Origin: Leptasterias polaris
Lineage: Eukaryota; Echinodermata; Asteroidea; Forcipulatida; Asteriidae
Length of the DNA: 64,000 nt
Direction of reading: 5' to 3'
Assembly: GCA_037783415.1 (NCBI GenBank)
Contig: JAZGTN010000037.1
Span: forward strand, 3,224,001 to 3,288,000
Part shown: positions 39,801-51,800 of the stretch, piece by piece
Position numbering within the stretch: position 1 is the stretch's first letter
Layout: each line of letters begins with the position of its first letter
The notes under the pieces: generated by a model
What the model saw: only the letters and a program-made list of their open reading frames with translations
Told to the model about the DNA's origin: nothing
Databases searched by the model: none
Position numbers and translations under genes: made by a program

Positions 39801-42800
39801 GGCAGCAAGGCACAGTCAATTCGCTTGATGTTTGCCAGTGGATTCTCCTGAAAATTTAAAAAGGACATGTTTAGAGCTGTTGTAACGTACTTTTATAATG
39901 ATTATCATGTTTGTCTTTGCCTTACCTACCTTATCTACTTTGCCAGTCATTTGCATCAGTTTGTTATATCGTGCTTCATTGACACTTTGAGTCTTGCTTT
40001 GTGCGTATGACTGGCAAAGTAGATAAGGTAGGTAAGGCAAAGACAAACATGATAATCATTATAAAAGTACGTTACAACAGCTCTAAACATGTCCTTTTTA
40101 ATTTTTCAGGAGAATCCACTGGCAAACATCAAGCGAATTGACTGTGCCTTGCTGCCGCCTTGTCGTCCGACCCTTGAAATGAAGGTTCGACGAGCACAGT
40201 ATGTTACAGCATTGTGGACACAGGCTGTGACAGCATCTCCTGGGGACGGTTTGTCACCTACCGATTATGGACGGTGTGTGAATGACAACCTCTTGAAGCC
40301 AACCTGGTTTGAGGGGCCGGCCATACCAGACAATTTATTTACAAATGCAAGTAACGGCGAGGACATGGAGGTCGAAGTTGACAGCGAGTCCGAGTTAGAT
40401 GAAGAAACTGACGACGAAGCGTGGAACGAAGACTCAGATTCAGAGGAGGAAGAGGAGGGTTATTTGTAGGAGAAAACAATCTATTGGGATCGAAGGGGGG
40501 GGGGGGGGGTTATGGAGTTATGATCAGCATTTTCCAGTAGGTTTTATCAAGTTATAGGCAGCCCAACAATAAATTATACTGACACTATTAAGCAATCCAA
40601 TCTACAAGTTAAGAGCCTCAACAATGGAAATTTTTTTGAGATTGTCTGTTCGGGTTTCTCAATTCCAGTTAAACAGGTATGCTGATATGGACATGTGTAA
40701 ATCAACTACAAAGTAAATGTTAAAGTTAATAATACCAATTTAAAGGGTGTGTACAACATTGGTAAGAATGAAAATATAAATGTTCACAGATTTGCACATA
40801 ACTTACATGGTATAAAGATGGTCATGGTGGAAAACTTCCCTTGAAATAGTTTTGCTTGAAATGCCAAAGTTTTCAGGAAATGAGTAAAATAATAATCTTT
40901 ATCCTGCAGGATAAATTCCGATGTTTGAAAAGAAGTTTAAACACATAAAGGGGTTTTTCACTGTTTTCTCATGACTCAGAAGACCGATTGAGCTTAAATT
41001 TTCACAGGTTTGTAATTTCATGTATATGTTGGGTCACATCAAGTGTGGATACAGGTCTTTGGCAATTACCAATGTTGTACACATCCTTAAAACAATTTTA
41101 TGTATTCCCCCCCCAAAAAAAATAAATAAAAAAATAAATAAAAAATATATAACATGGCATGATCTCACTCATAACGATGCTGGTTTAGTTTCATACTCAC
41201 TTAGTACGGTAGTTTCCTAGTTTACCTGCCAGAGCTGACATCATTTAAAAGAGGGTGACAATCATTGGGCCATGCAGGTAATTCAAACCCCGTTTCAAAT
41301 CCACAGATTAAAGAAACAAAATTAAGATTCACAGATTTCTGTCAAGCTCATTTTCCAACAGGTTTCACCTGGTTAACTTTCCAGCTGATCTAGCTCAATT
41401 TTGGGGGTGGGGCCGTTTGGGCGTGTCTGGCGGGCACAACCCACCACTGAAAATGTCTGGCAGTGGCCATTCATGGTACCTGGGACATGCCGAACATTTT
41501 CCAACAGGTTTCATCTGGTTAACTTTCCAGCTGATCTAGCTCAATTTTGGGGGTGGGGCCGTTTGGGCGTGTCTGGCGGGCACAACCCACCACTGAAAAT
41601 GTCTGGCAGTGGCCATTCATGGTACCTGGGACTATGCCGAACATTTTCCAACAGGTTTCATCTGGTTAACTTTCCAGCTGATCTAGCTCAATTTTGGGGG
41701 TGGGGCCGTTTGGGCGTGTCTGGCGGGCACAACCCACCACTGAAAATGTCTGGCAGTGGCCATTCATGGTACCTGGGACTATGCCGAACATTTTCCAACA
41801 GGTTTCATCTGGTTAACTTTCCAGCTGATCTAGCTCAACTCTGAGGTGCCGGTTATGTACGTCTGGCAGGCACCCCCCACCACCGAAAATGTCTGGCAGT
41901 GACCATTCATGATATCTGGGACTATGCCGAACATTTTCCAACAGGTTTCATCTGGTTAACTCACCAGCTGATCTAGCTCATTTTTTGGGCCCTCCCCGAT
42001 GGCCCCCCTGACCACACCCACCAGAGTGTGCTCGGCAGACGTCCATTTCCTTACAAGGGCATGTACATGGACCATTGCTGCATACATGAAAATTGGTTAA
42101 CTTTCCAGCTAGGCTGACCCCCCTGGGCTCCCGCTCTATATTGGCTTTTAGATGTCAACCTGACCGTCCCCATTTCAAATTAACCTTTAAAATTGTTAAT
42201 TTTGTTTACCCTTTTACATGTTTGGTTGTTTGTATTAAAGCTAATAAGTTTGTCTGTTGAATTGTTTGTTTTGCCATTTGACCATGGCCCAATTTCATAG
42301 AGCTGCTTAAGCACAAAAAGTAGCTCAGCACAACAAAACTGTGCTTACCAGAATAAGGTTACCAGCCAAACTACCATGTCACATGTACAATTTGTAACTG
42401 GTATCCTGCTCATTTCTGCTAAGCAACCAATTGTTAAGCAATATTTTCTGCTTAAGCAGCTCTATGAAATTGGGCCCTGGTTTGTTCATTTATCTTTGCC
42501 CCTGTGGCCTGTGCTGTTCAAGTTGTTTTTTATTTTACATATATCTACAATTGCAGTTCTTGTTCTGCAATTGCAGTTTTGCATAATCTATGATCCTTTC
42601 CATCAAACTTGTTTTCTATGCACAGAAATATTATACTTAATAGCAGAGAGCTACAAGATGCCTCACACAAAGGGTGGAATGAAAAATTGAACAAGAACTA
42701 CATGTACCTCGGGGTTGAATCTCATAATAATATGGATATGGATTTATATCGTGCTTTATCACACCCAAGGGCGTCTCAAAGCGCTTCTTAACATTATTAC

Positions 42801-45800
42801 CCCTGGTCACTGGGCCATTTATTTCATTCCTTAAACCATCTCAGCTCCCTGGGGAGTATACAGCCTGTGCTGCAATATATGCGCTACTAAGCTAAATCAA
42901 TCACAAGAACCATCTCTGCCCTCACAGGTACCCATTTTACCCCTGGGTGGAGAGAAGCAATTATAGTTACCGGTAAGTGTCTTGCTCAGGGACACAAGTG
43001 TCACAATCCCGGGACTCGAACCCACACTCTGCTGAACAGAAACACAAGAGCTTGAGTTCGGTGCTCTTAACCACTCGGCCACGACACTCCACACTCATGT
43101 AAGTCTCTGTACCTTTGTGCCCCAAGTTACTCCTTGTTTAATTTTTGCATTTTATAACAACATAACACTTACAATTTAAAAGGTGGTATTCCATCAAGAT
43201 CATAGTGCACATAATAGAAATGAACATGGAAAGACAGGGCTCGAAAGACAGAGAAGATTTAAGTCTCATTTGTCTTTATGAGTACTCAGTATACTTAACC
43301 CTAACTCCCAAAGCGTTTTTACTAGAATCCATCCCTAACCCAACACATTCCAACAGCCTATACTACCATGCGATGGGAACTGTACCCAATCTTAGGGGGT
43401 CAATACACAACCTAACAAACTCCAACAGGCCTTTTTTGTTTGATTTTGTTGGAGTGTGTACACTTGGCATGTGCAAAATTTGATCAGTGAAATCACACAG
43501 TACCCAACGTAACATAATCCAACAACTATCTCATTAGACCATGGAGGAAAGAGCAATGCCAGACATGTACATTTCACACATCCACCATACCCACTCAATC
43601 AAATTCAAACACCATTACTTGGCAGCAAGGATACACAATCCCACAGAATCAAACACCCAATCCTAACTTCACTGTACTTAACCTAACAAAATTAAACACT
43701 TTGCCCTGTTTGAATTTGTAGGGTTAGGGATTGTTAGGGCTGCAAAGTAAAACTTTGGTTTTTGGCAGCGTTTGACTGTTTTAGTTCTTTATAAATGTTG
43801 ATATACAGTGTATACAATAGAATTAACCTGTGAAAATTGCATTTCAAAAGGTGGTTGCCTTATTTTTGTATACATGTAATATCTTTGTGAAAAAAAATTT
43901 GACTTTGAATCTGAAAATATCTTTCAAATGTCTTGAGTATCAAAAAAGACTTTATACACATCAGACAAAATTAGATCTATCTAGATCTTCTATTAGTGCT
44001 TGTTCAACTCATTTTGATTCTGGTCTTAGTATAATAAATTCTGGTCTAGTACACATTTTGAGCTACACTGTACAAGCCTTGCAGTCTTCGGGATTTTCCG
44101 CCCAAACTCAATACTGCGATTTTTAAGAGAAAAAAAAGTCTTCTGTCCGCTCTCTGCTCCTTAGTTTTCACTTCATGGCAACATTTCCACCTGACTGCAT
44201 GATCTGTTCCTACACTAATAAACTTGTACAGTGTAATCTAAATGTGATGTCATTCAGCCTTTGACTAAGCCTCCACTAGGGTCGATACGTGAGGCCATTA
44301 GCGTTTTGGGCATTTATACAAGATACAAAAAATGCAATGGCTTCATGTTTGGCCTCTAGCAGAGTCTTTCTCAAAGGCTAAAGGCCCTTTTAGCAAAAGC
44401 CAGCAAAACAACCTCTTAGCATAAATAACAAAAATGTAAAAAACCTTTTCCCCAAATCTCCTTTCTAAACAAAACTAGAACAGCGAAGCTGCAATGGCGA
44501 GCTGCCAATCGCCCCAAAAAAAAAAATGACTTATAGAAAAAACCAATCATTTGATCAACTGTTGTTAGGGGTGGGGACATTAAAAATTATGCACTCGACC
44601 ACTACCTATTGGTTTAAAATGGGAGTAACAGAGGGGCTCAGAATTGGTGAGGACCGACCGGGTGTATGGAGGGCAGAAGGGTGATTTGCCTGAGATTTTA
44701 CAAAGATAAAGACACAAGTTAAAATACTTATATATTTAAAAGATTTGCAACTTTGGAATGGTCCATCTTCTGAAACCTTTTTAGATTTTAATTTGTTTTA
44801 GCTCAGTCAACTGGAATCAGTTTCATAATCGAGAGTTATATTCTTTTGATATGAATCTGCATATCAGTGGCAATACTTGATCCAAGTTTCAAGTTGCTAA
44901 TTCATCGGGGTGTGGGTTCGAGTCCCGGTCATGACGCTCGTGTCCTTGAGCAAGACACTTTACTATAATTGCTCCTCTTCACCCAGGGGTATAAATGGGT
45001 ACCTGCAAGGGTAGAGGTTGAAATTGTGTTTGAAAAAACCTTCGGAGCGCTACGGCAGCACAGGGTTGTATACTCCCCAGGGAGCTGAGAAAGATTAAAA
45101 AAGGAATGTTATTGGCCCAATGACCAGGGCACTAATGTAAAGCGCATTGAGACGTTACATTGTATTGTGAAATGCGCTATATAAGAACTAGTTATTATTA
45201 TTATTATTATTGCAAGAAGGAGTTATGGCCACTCAACTGGAATATGTGTCATACTTATTAGTTATATTTGTTTATAAGAGTCTGTATGTCAGTGGCAAAA
45301 TTTAATACAAGTTTCATGTCATTACATCATTGCAGTAAGGAGTTATGGACACTCAATTATTATATTGTTTTAGCCTATTCATATGGAACCATCAATTGTC
45401 ATACTTTTGAATATTAGTTTCCTTTAGTATGAATCTGCAATTGCCAATGACAAAATTTGAAATAAGTTTCAAGTCGATACATCACTGCAGTAAGGAGTTA
45501 TAGCCACTCAAGGTTTCATTGTATTAGCTCATTCAACTGGAACAGGTATCGTTCTAATGAATTTTAACCTTTCATATGAATCTGCTTGTCAGTGGCCAAA
45601 TTTGATATAAGTTTCAAATCATTGCAATAAGGAGGTATGGGCATTCAAGGTACATTTGTATCTCATTGTTTTAAAGTCACACATCTGGAACTGGTGAAAC
45701 AATCTCAAGTTTCATTCTTAGTGTGACTGTACAATACGTGAATGTTGCCTGGTTAAAAGTCAAAGTTATAAGTCAGTTTTAAAACACCGTCATTTACTCT

Positions 45801-48800
45801 GACTTTAGCTCTTTAAAAACCAGGGGGCAATGTTTAGCCTAGCATTGTTTTATTCACAAAAACTTCAACATTTCCTTAAAAACATGCTGAGAACCACAAA
45901 ACATGACTGTCACTGAAGACTGACCTCACTTTGGGATTTGAGAAAAAATCTACACTTGAAGGTTAGAGCTTCATACTAAAACTTTGACATTCACACAGAA
46001 TGCGGACGGACAGACGGACGGAAATTGTCACTACATAGGCTCAAAATAATTCTAAGCTCGCCAAAAATAGAAACAGTCTGTCTTACATTGTATATAAAGA
46101 GCTTGAAATTAATCTATCTTAATTGGTATGCAAATGGGCTGTCAAACTTAAGCCTGGAAAATTAAGTATTTAATCTAGTAATTACGATCAGTAATTGTCG
46201 ACCATGGAGCGTGACAAATCACTTTTGCAATCGTAGAAATTCCAACCCAATTAATTGAATCATTCAATACTGCTAAACTCTAACTCTCTGACTGTTCCTT
46301 GGGGGAACCTGGGGGAACCTTCTTCAACAGGTTAAATTTCACACTAATACAGTAGTGAAAATGAACGATCACTGCCTTCTGCCTGTATCCTTCCCATGGC
46401 ACGACATGTATGGTATGTAAAAATAGTTCCTTTTAGCTCAACATATCTTGCAGGAAAAATTACAATAATGTTCGAGCGCCACGAAAGAAATAAGAATGTT
46501 AATACCTTACAGTCCCAATTCCTTCTACAGATATTCAAATCCCAAAGTGAAGGATTCAGAAGTACTGGGGCAAGTAGTCCAGAATATCAGCCTGCTTATC
46601 ACAGGGTCAAGTATTCTTCCTCAATCCTCCACGATTCAGACTTTATTAATCGTTTGCCCCCCAATCATCCATAAATAATCCAATGGTAAATTTTCATACG
46701 TTCCTCAAAAATCATGCAAATCCTCCAGTTGATTTTGGAGGACACTGGAGGGGTAGAGGTTGTAATTCTATTAATTCGCATCTGAAATGGAGGCTGTAGC
46801 TACGGCTTTGGCTGTTGCTAAGGATGTTGCTATGGACATCCTGTACTACACCGCATGTTCATGTGACAATCAAGCCGCATACAGGTACTGCGGACAATGC
46901 TTTTATCTTGAGGTAGGATCTGCCATTACAATGACCGTTCTTATTGTGCACATGCAAGATTCTTTCTTTGTGTCCAATGTTCAGGGTCTTCAAAAACTGC
47001 TAACTTGCGCGACGCATCTCAATCACCAGGACAGCAAGCGGACTAACGTGGCTCCTCTCATTCTTGAGTTGAATCGGTTCCAAGTCCAGCAGAGAACTAA
47101 CCTGAAGCTCTTAGTGTAGGTGTACTACTGATTAATTAATAGTCAACTACATGTAGAAGCACACTCAAAATTATTTTATTAAACCCCTCCCAAAAAACCC
47201 ACCCAAAACAAAAACAACAACCAACAAAAAAACTGCAGGATAAGTTTTAAAATCATGACTCAATATACTGCCTGACAGAAATGAAATGGAAGGAAAGATG
47301 CAACAAAAAAGTACCTTGAAAAATGAATAAAAAAACAACTGAGGGGACTCTTTGAACTACATGTAACAAGCTCAAACTACATTTGCTGCATTGATCTTTG
47401 GACTCTAGCGTACTAAATTTGTGCATGAGGACAATTTACTCAGACACTTTTTGTAAATGTCTGTAGCTTTTTTCTTATCTTTATTCTTAAACTACTTCAT
47501 AATGAAACTTTCATGTTCTCACTCAATTCATATCTGGGTAAATTCATGGCTGCTTTGGTTACATCAGATGGAAACAGAAATCTGTTTTTATTAATTATTT
47601 TTTCGATGCAAGCTCCGAATTTCAAATCCTACTTTGTAAGAAGTTCTTAATCTCACAGGATTAACAGGATTAACGCATATGCGTACACTAGCATGTTGAG
47701 CGCAAAACAGTTGTGTGGCGTTCATGTGAATTGAATGCATATCTCAAACATGCCTGTTGTGCATATGCGTACACTAGCATGTTGAGCGCAAAACAGTTGT
47801 GTGGCGTTCATGTGAATTGAATGCATATCTCAAACATGCCTGTTGTGCATATGCGTACACTAGCATGTTGAGCACAAAACAGTCGTGTGGCGTTCATGTG
47901 AATTGAATGCATATCTCAAACATGCCTGTTGTGCATATGCGTACACTAGCATGTTGAGCGCAAAACAGTCGTGTGGCGTTCATGTGAATTGAATGCATAT
48001 CTCAAACATGCCTGTTGTGCATATGCGTACACTAGCATGTTGAGCGCAAAACAGTTGTGTGGCGTTCATGTGAATTGAATGCATATCTCAAACATGCCTG
48101 TTGTGCATATGCGTACACTAGCATGTTGAGCACAAAACAGTTGTGTGGCGTTCATGTGAATTGAATGCATCTCAAACATGCCTGTTGTGCATATGCGTAC
48201 ACTAGCATGTTGAACACAAAACAGTCGTGTGGCGTTCATGTGAATTGAATGTATATCTCAAACATGCCTGTTGTGCATATGCGTACACACTAGCATGTTG
48301 AGCGCAAAACAGTTGTGTGGCGTTCATGTGAATTGAATGCATATCTCAAACATGCCTGTTGTGCATATGCGTACACTAGCATGTTGAGCACAAAACAGTT
48401 GTGTGGCGTTCATGTGAATTGAATGCATATCTCAAACATGCCTGTTGTGCATTATGCGTACACTAGCATGTTGAGCGCAAAACAGTTGTGTGGCGTTCAT
48501 GTGAATTGAATGCATATCTCAAACATGCCTGTTGTGCATATGCGTACACTAGCATGTTGAGCACAAAACAGTTGTGTGGCGTTCATGTGAATTGAATGCA
48601 TATCTCAAACATGCCTGTTGTGCATATGCGTACACTAGCATGTTGAGCACAAAACAGTTGTGTGGCGTTCATGTGAATTGAATGCATATCTCAAACATGC
48701 CTGTTGTGCATGCGTACACTAGCATGTTGAGCACAAAACAGTTGTGTGGCGTTCATGTGAATTGAATGCATATCTCAAACATGCCTGTTGTGCATATGCG

Positions 48801-51800
48801 TACACTAGCATGTTGAGCGCAAAACAGTTGTGTGGCGTTCATGTGAATTGAATGCATATCTCAAACATGCCTGTTGTGCATATGCGTACACTAGCATGTT
48901 GAGCGCAAAACAGTTGTGTGGCGTTCATGTGAATTGAATGCATACTGCGGTATGTATTATTATTGCTCGCGTAACCACATGCACAGGTTTGCTTGATGAA
49001 GTGAGTTTAAAGATTGCAGAAGTTTCTAACACTGAGAGCTGAATTATTTCACCGGATTCATAATGAAAGTCTGACATCCAAAACCCAATACCCCAAAATA
49101 TACGCGGCCATTAAAAGGTTTATCCAGTGAGATCTTCTCACAGGTAAGATTTGATTTCTGGAGCTCTGAAAATGTTCCGCCCCAGAAACGAACCCTCATA
49201 TTCAAGACTCTGTATCTGTGAACAGCAGCACCGAGGAAGAGTCCTACAGGGCCACAGGTAAATCAATTGTTCTGGGAATGTGTGTGTGGTCAGAACTACC
49301 TAAGCAATGGAAATTTACCTGGTATGGCTCCTATCAGTCAACATCCTGAAGTCTACCATTGATGAAGTCCAAATTTATAAGCAAGTGACTTTGGTGGTCT
49401 TCAAATGCTTTTTTCTCCGTTTTGACAATATATTTTAGACGGAATAATTGGGAGGGTCTGTACTGATACGAGCTTTAATGATCAGTGAGCTTTCAGATTG
49501 ACACAAATTGATTCTTGTTGTTGGGAATTTCTAATCTGTGGCGTGTCGTGACCGAGCGGTTAAGAGCACCGGACTCAAGCTCTGCGGTTTCTGATGTATG
49601 CAGAGTGTGGGTTCCAGTCCCGATCGCAGCACTTGTGTCCTTGAGCAAGATCTTTTACCATAATCGGACAGGACATTAAGCTGTGGGTCCCGTGTACTAG
49701 GCTTGGTAGTGCACTTAAAAGAACCTAGAACACTTACCTTGGAAGAGTAGGGATTATCCCCGGAGCTTCCGGTTCACATAGCGAGCACCCTTATTTACAG
49801 GTATCCTCAGGCTTGCAAGCTACAGTAATTAAATTCACTTATGGGGAGCCCTTTGTTATATTACCAGAACTATACTAATAACAATGAGTTAAATCTTACC
49901 TAGATCCAAAGTGATTCCTCTCTCTTTACTCTGCGGGTTTTTATCAAACGCTGCAGTTGATGCTGTGGTACTCAACGCTTTGGCTGTCATCAAATAAAAC
50001 ATGGAATTATTGAACTGAGTGTTAGGAAGCAGGCTTGTGAGGGCAAGGCAGTGTTTCCTTTGTAAAGGCATAGAGCAAGGCAAATGGCACTTCTATGGAA
50101 GATCAACATTTCTACTGGAACATTTCGTCGCTCGTACCACGAACTGACCTAACTGACAAAAATCACACACTTTTGCAAATAATTTGTTTTTACAAATTAT
50201 TATACTCATTACAGTTAACATTTTCAGAACTAAATACATAGTAGTTTCGTAATTACACTAATTACTAAAAAACGACGTATCACTAGATTTGCCATTTTGT
50301 CTTTCCACAAAGTGACTACATGTAGATCTAGATACGCTACTCTTTACCAATGATGTACTATGTTCTACAGCGTGCGCAGTTCGAGCGCGTGTGTAAAATT
50401 TGCGTACCACGAACTGACCTAACTCGATGCGTAGTATTTTCACAAAGTGACCTATCTAGATAGGTCTCTATTATGCATTGGTTTGTACACAGCGCTCTGC
50501 GGGCAAAACTCAATTTTTCATTTTCACAAAGTGACCTATCTGTTTAGGTTTTAGTTACTAATTAAAATAGTCGCAGTGATTAAATGAAATTGACAGTTGT
50601 GTACAGTATTAATAAAGTAGTCGGCTTTATTTTTATCTTTAAAAAATTATATACAAATAGTTAGCAGTCCCCGAAACAGCAGTTTGAAAAATAGTGCAAC
50701 TTCAATCGTGATTCTCTCCAAACACGTGTTTTTATACTGTATACGAGTTAGGTCGGTTCGTGGTACGAGCGACGATTTCAAGGGGCACAAAGGCAATGAC
50801 TATGGGGGCATGGAGGCAATTGCTTCCATTGCCTCCATGTACTATTAGGCCTGAAGAAGATTCTGGACTCACTCCAGCTTCTGGGTCTTACTGCATATTA
50901 TGTGGTGCTAACCCAAACCTAAACACGTGGGTTTTTTTTATGCATACATTTTGTCCACAAGGTTAAATTACCCACTAAATTATGGTAAACAAGAAAAAAG
51001 ATGTCTTCCCTCGCACAAGCTACAAGTATACATTTAGGGTATCGGGCTGATACGCAAGAATTACGGGCCGATAAATGTATGAATTATGGCCAATACGAAT
51101 TCCAGATACATTTTTTAAACAATCATAAAGATAAAACCAGATTGCTTTTAAAACCAAAGATAAACACCAAGTAAAAAAATATTCAGAGGACCTCATTTCA
51201 ACTCCGCGTGCTTTTGGTCAAACTGTGGGTCCAGAATGCCCATGCCCCCACAGTTTTGAAAAAAAACCTGGGGAGAACTGGACTTGTTAACAGTATGAGG
51301 TGATTTTTGGGAGAATCTTACATTGTGTAAGTCATTTGTAATTGCAGTGGGATATGACTGTAGATTTGCCATTAAATTTTAGGAAAATGAGTCAAGTGGG
51401 CGAAATTTAGGCATACAATTTTAACCCTTTGCGTGCGTGCATGCATATTTGCGCCCAACACAACATGCTACTTGTTTTACATACAATCAAGCTTTCTTTT
51501 GACCCCTGACATCCATCCGGGTACTTTTTGTACACTTTGACATACAAACCATCTTAGGAACAAATACACAACAATTTTTCTTGAAAAAATCCTGTAATTT
51601 CCGAGTTTTTCCGTGATTGTTATCACCATAAAACAAAAGGCAGTAACCATGGAAACCGCTGTGCATTCCGGGAGATTTTTGCAGATTTTAACTCAGGAGA
51701 ATCGGAGTTTGAGGATGTTTTGGGAGACGATAGGGACGATAATGCTTCAATTGATGTCTATCGACATCAAGTTAGATATTGGAGACATGTCTATCGACGA

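Larger units (their letters stand above)
37667..42137. mobile_element. 4.47-kb near-perfect palindromic element
   Basis: Left arm 37667-39950 and right arm 40007-42137 are inverted copies around a 56-bp asymmetric spacer (39951-40006). The outer ends read agaccgggagcccagggggg and its complement (ccccctgggctcccgctct), flanked by ATATT on both sides (37662-37666, 42138-42142), a possible 5-bp target duplication. Each arm carries, from outside in, a 147-bp minisatellite, a family-B MITE, a G/C homopolymer and the last exon of an acidic-tailed gene. Arm lengths (2284 versus 2131) differ mainly by one 147-bp unit. No transposase is seen. Confidence 0.93.
28379..49899 (-). other. EEFSEC intron 2 (21.5 kb)
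   Basis: The longest intron, GT-AG, phase 1. It contains the 4.47-kb palindrome, nested MITEs, several SINEs, an RT C-terminal fragment, an old tandem repeat and the 86-bp satellite. Stretches 31480-32370, 34460-36060 (short cagtcaaccctcctact repeats only), 46020-47670 and 48950-49530 show no gene I can support. Confidence 0.85.

Noticed and set aside
43260..43740. Interstitial telomere-like CCCTAA sequence
   Set aside because: Only scattered ccctaac words occur, with no tandem TTAGGG run.
46787..47119. 110-aa ORF MEAVATALAVAKDVAMDILY as a gene
   Set aside because: No homology, signal peptide or splice context recognised; its length is within chance in this window.
47675..48944. CRISPR-like array
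   Set aside because: Units are contiguous 86-bp tandem copies with no unique spacers, in an animal genome.
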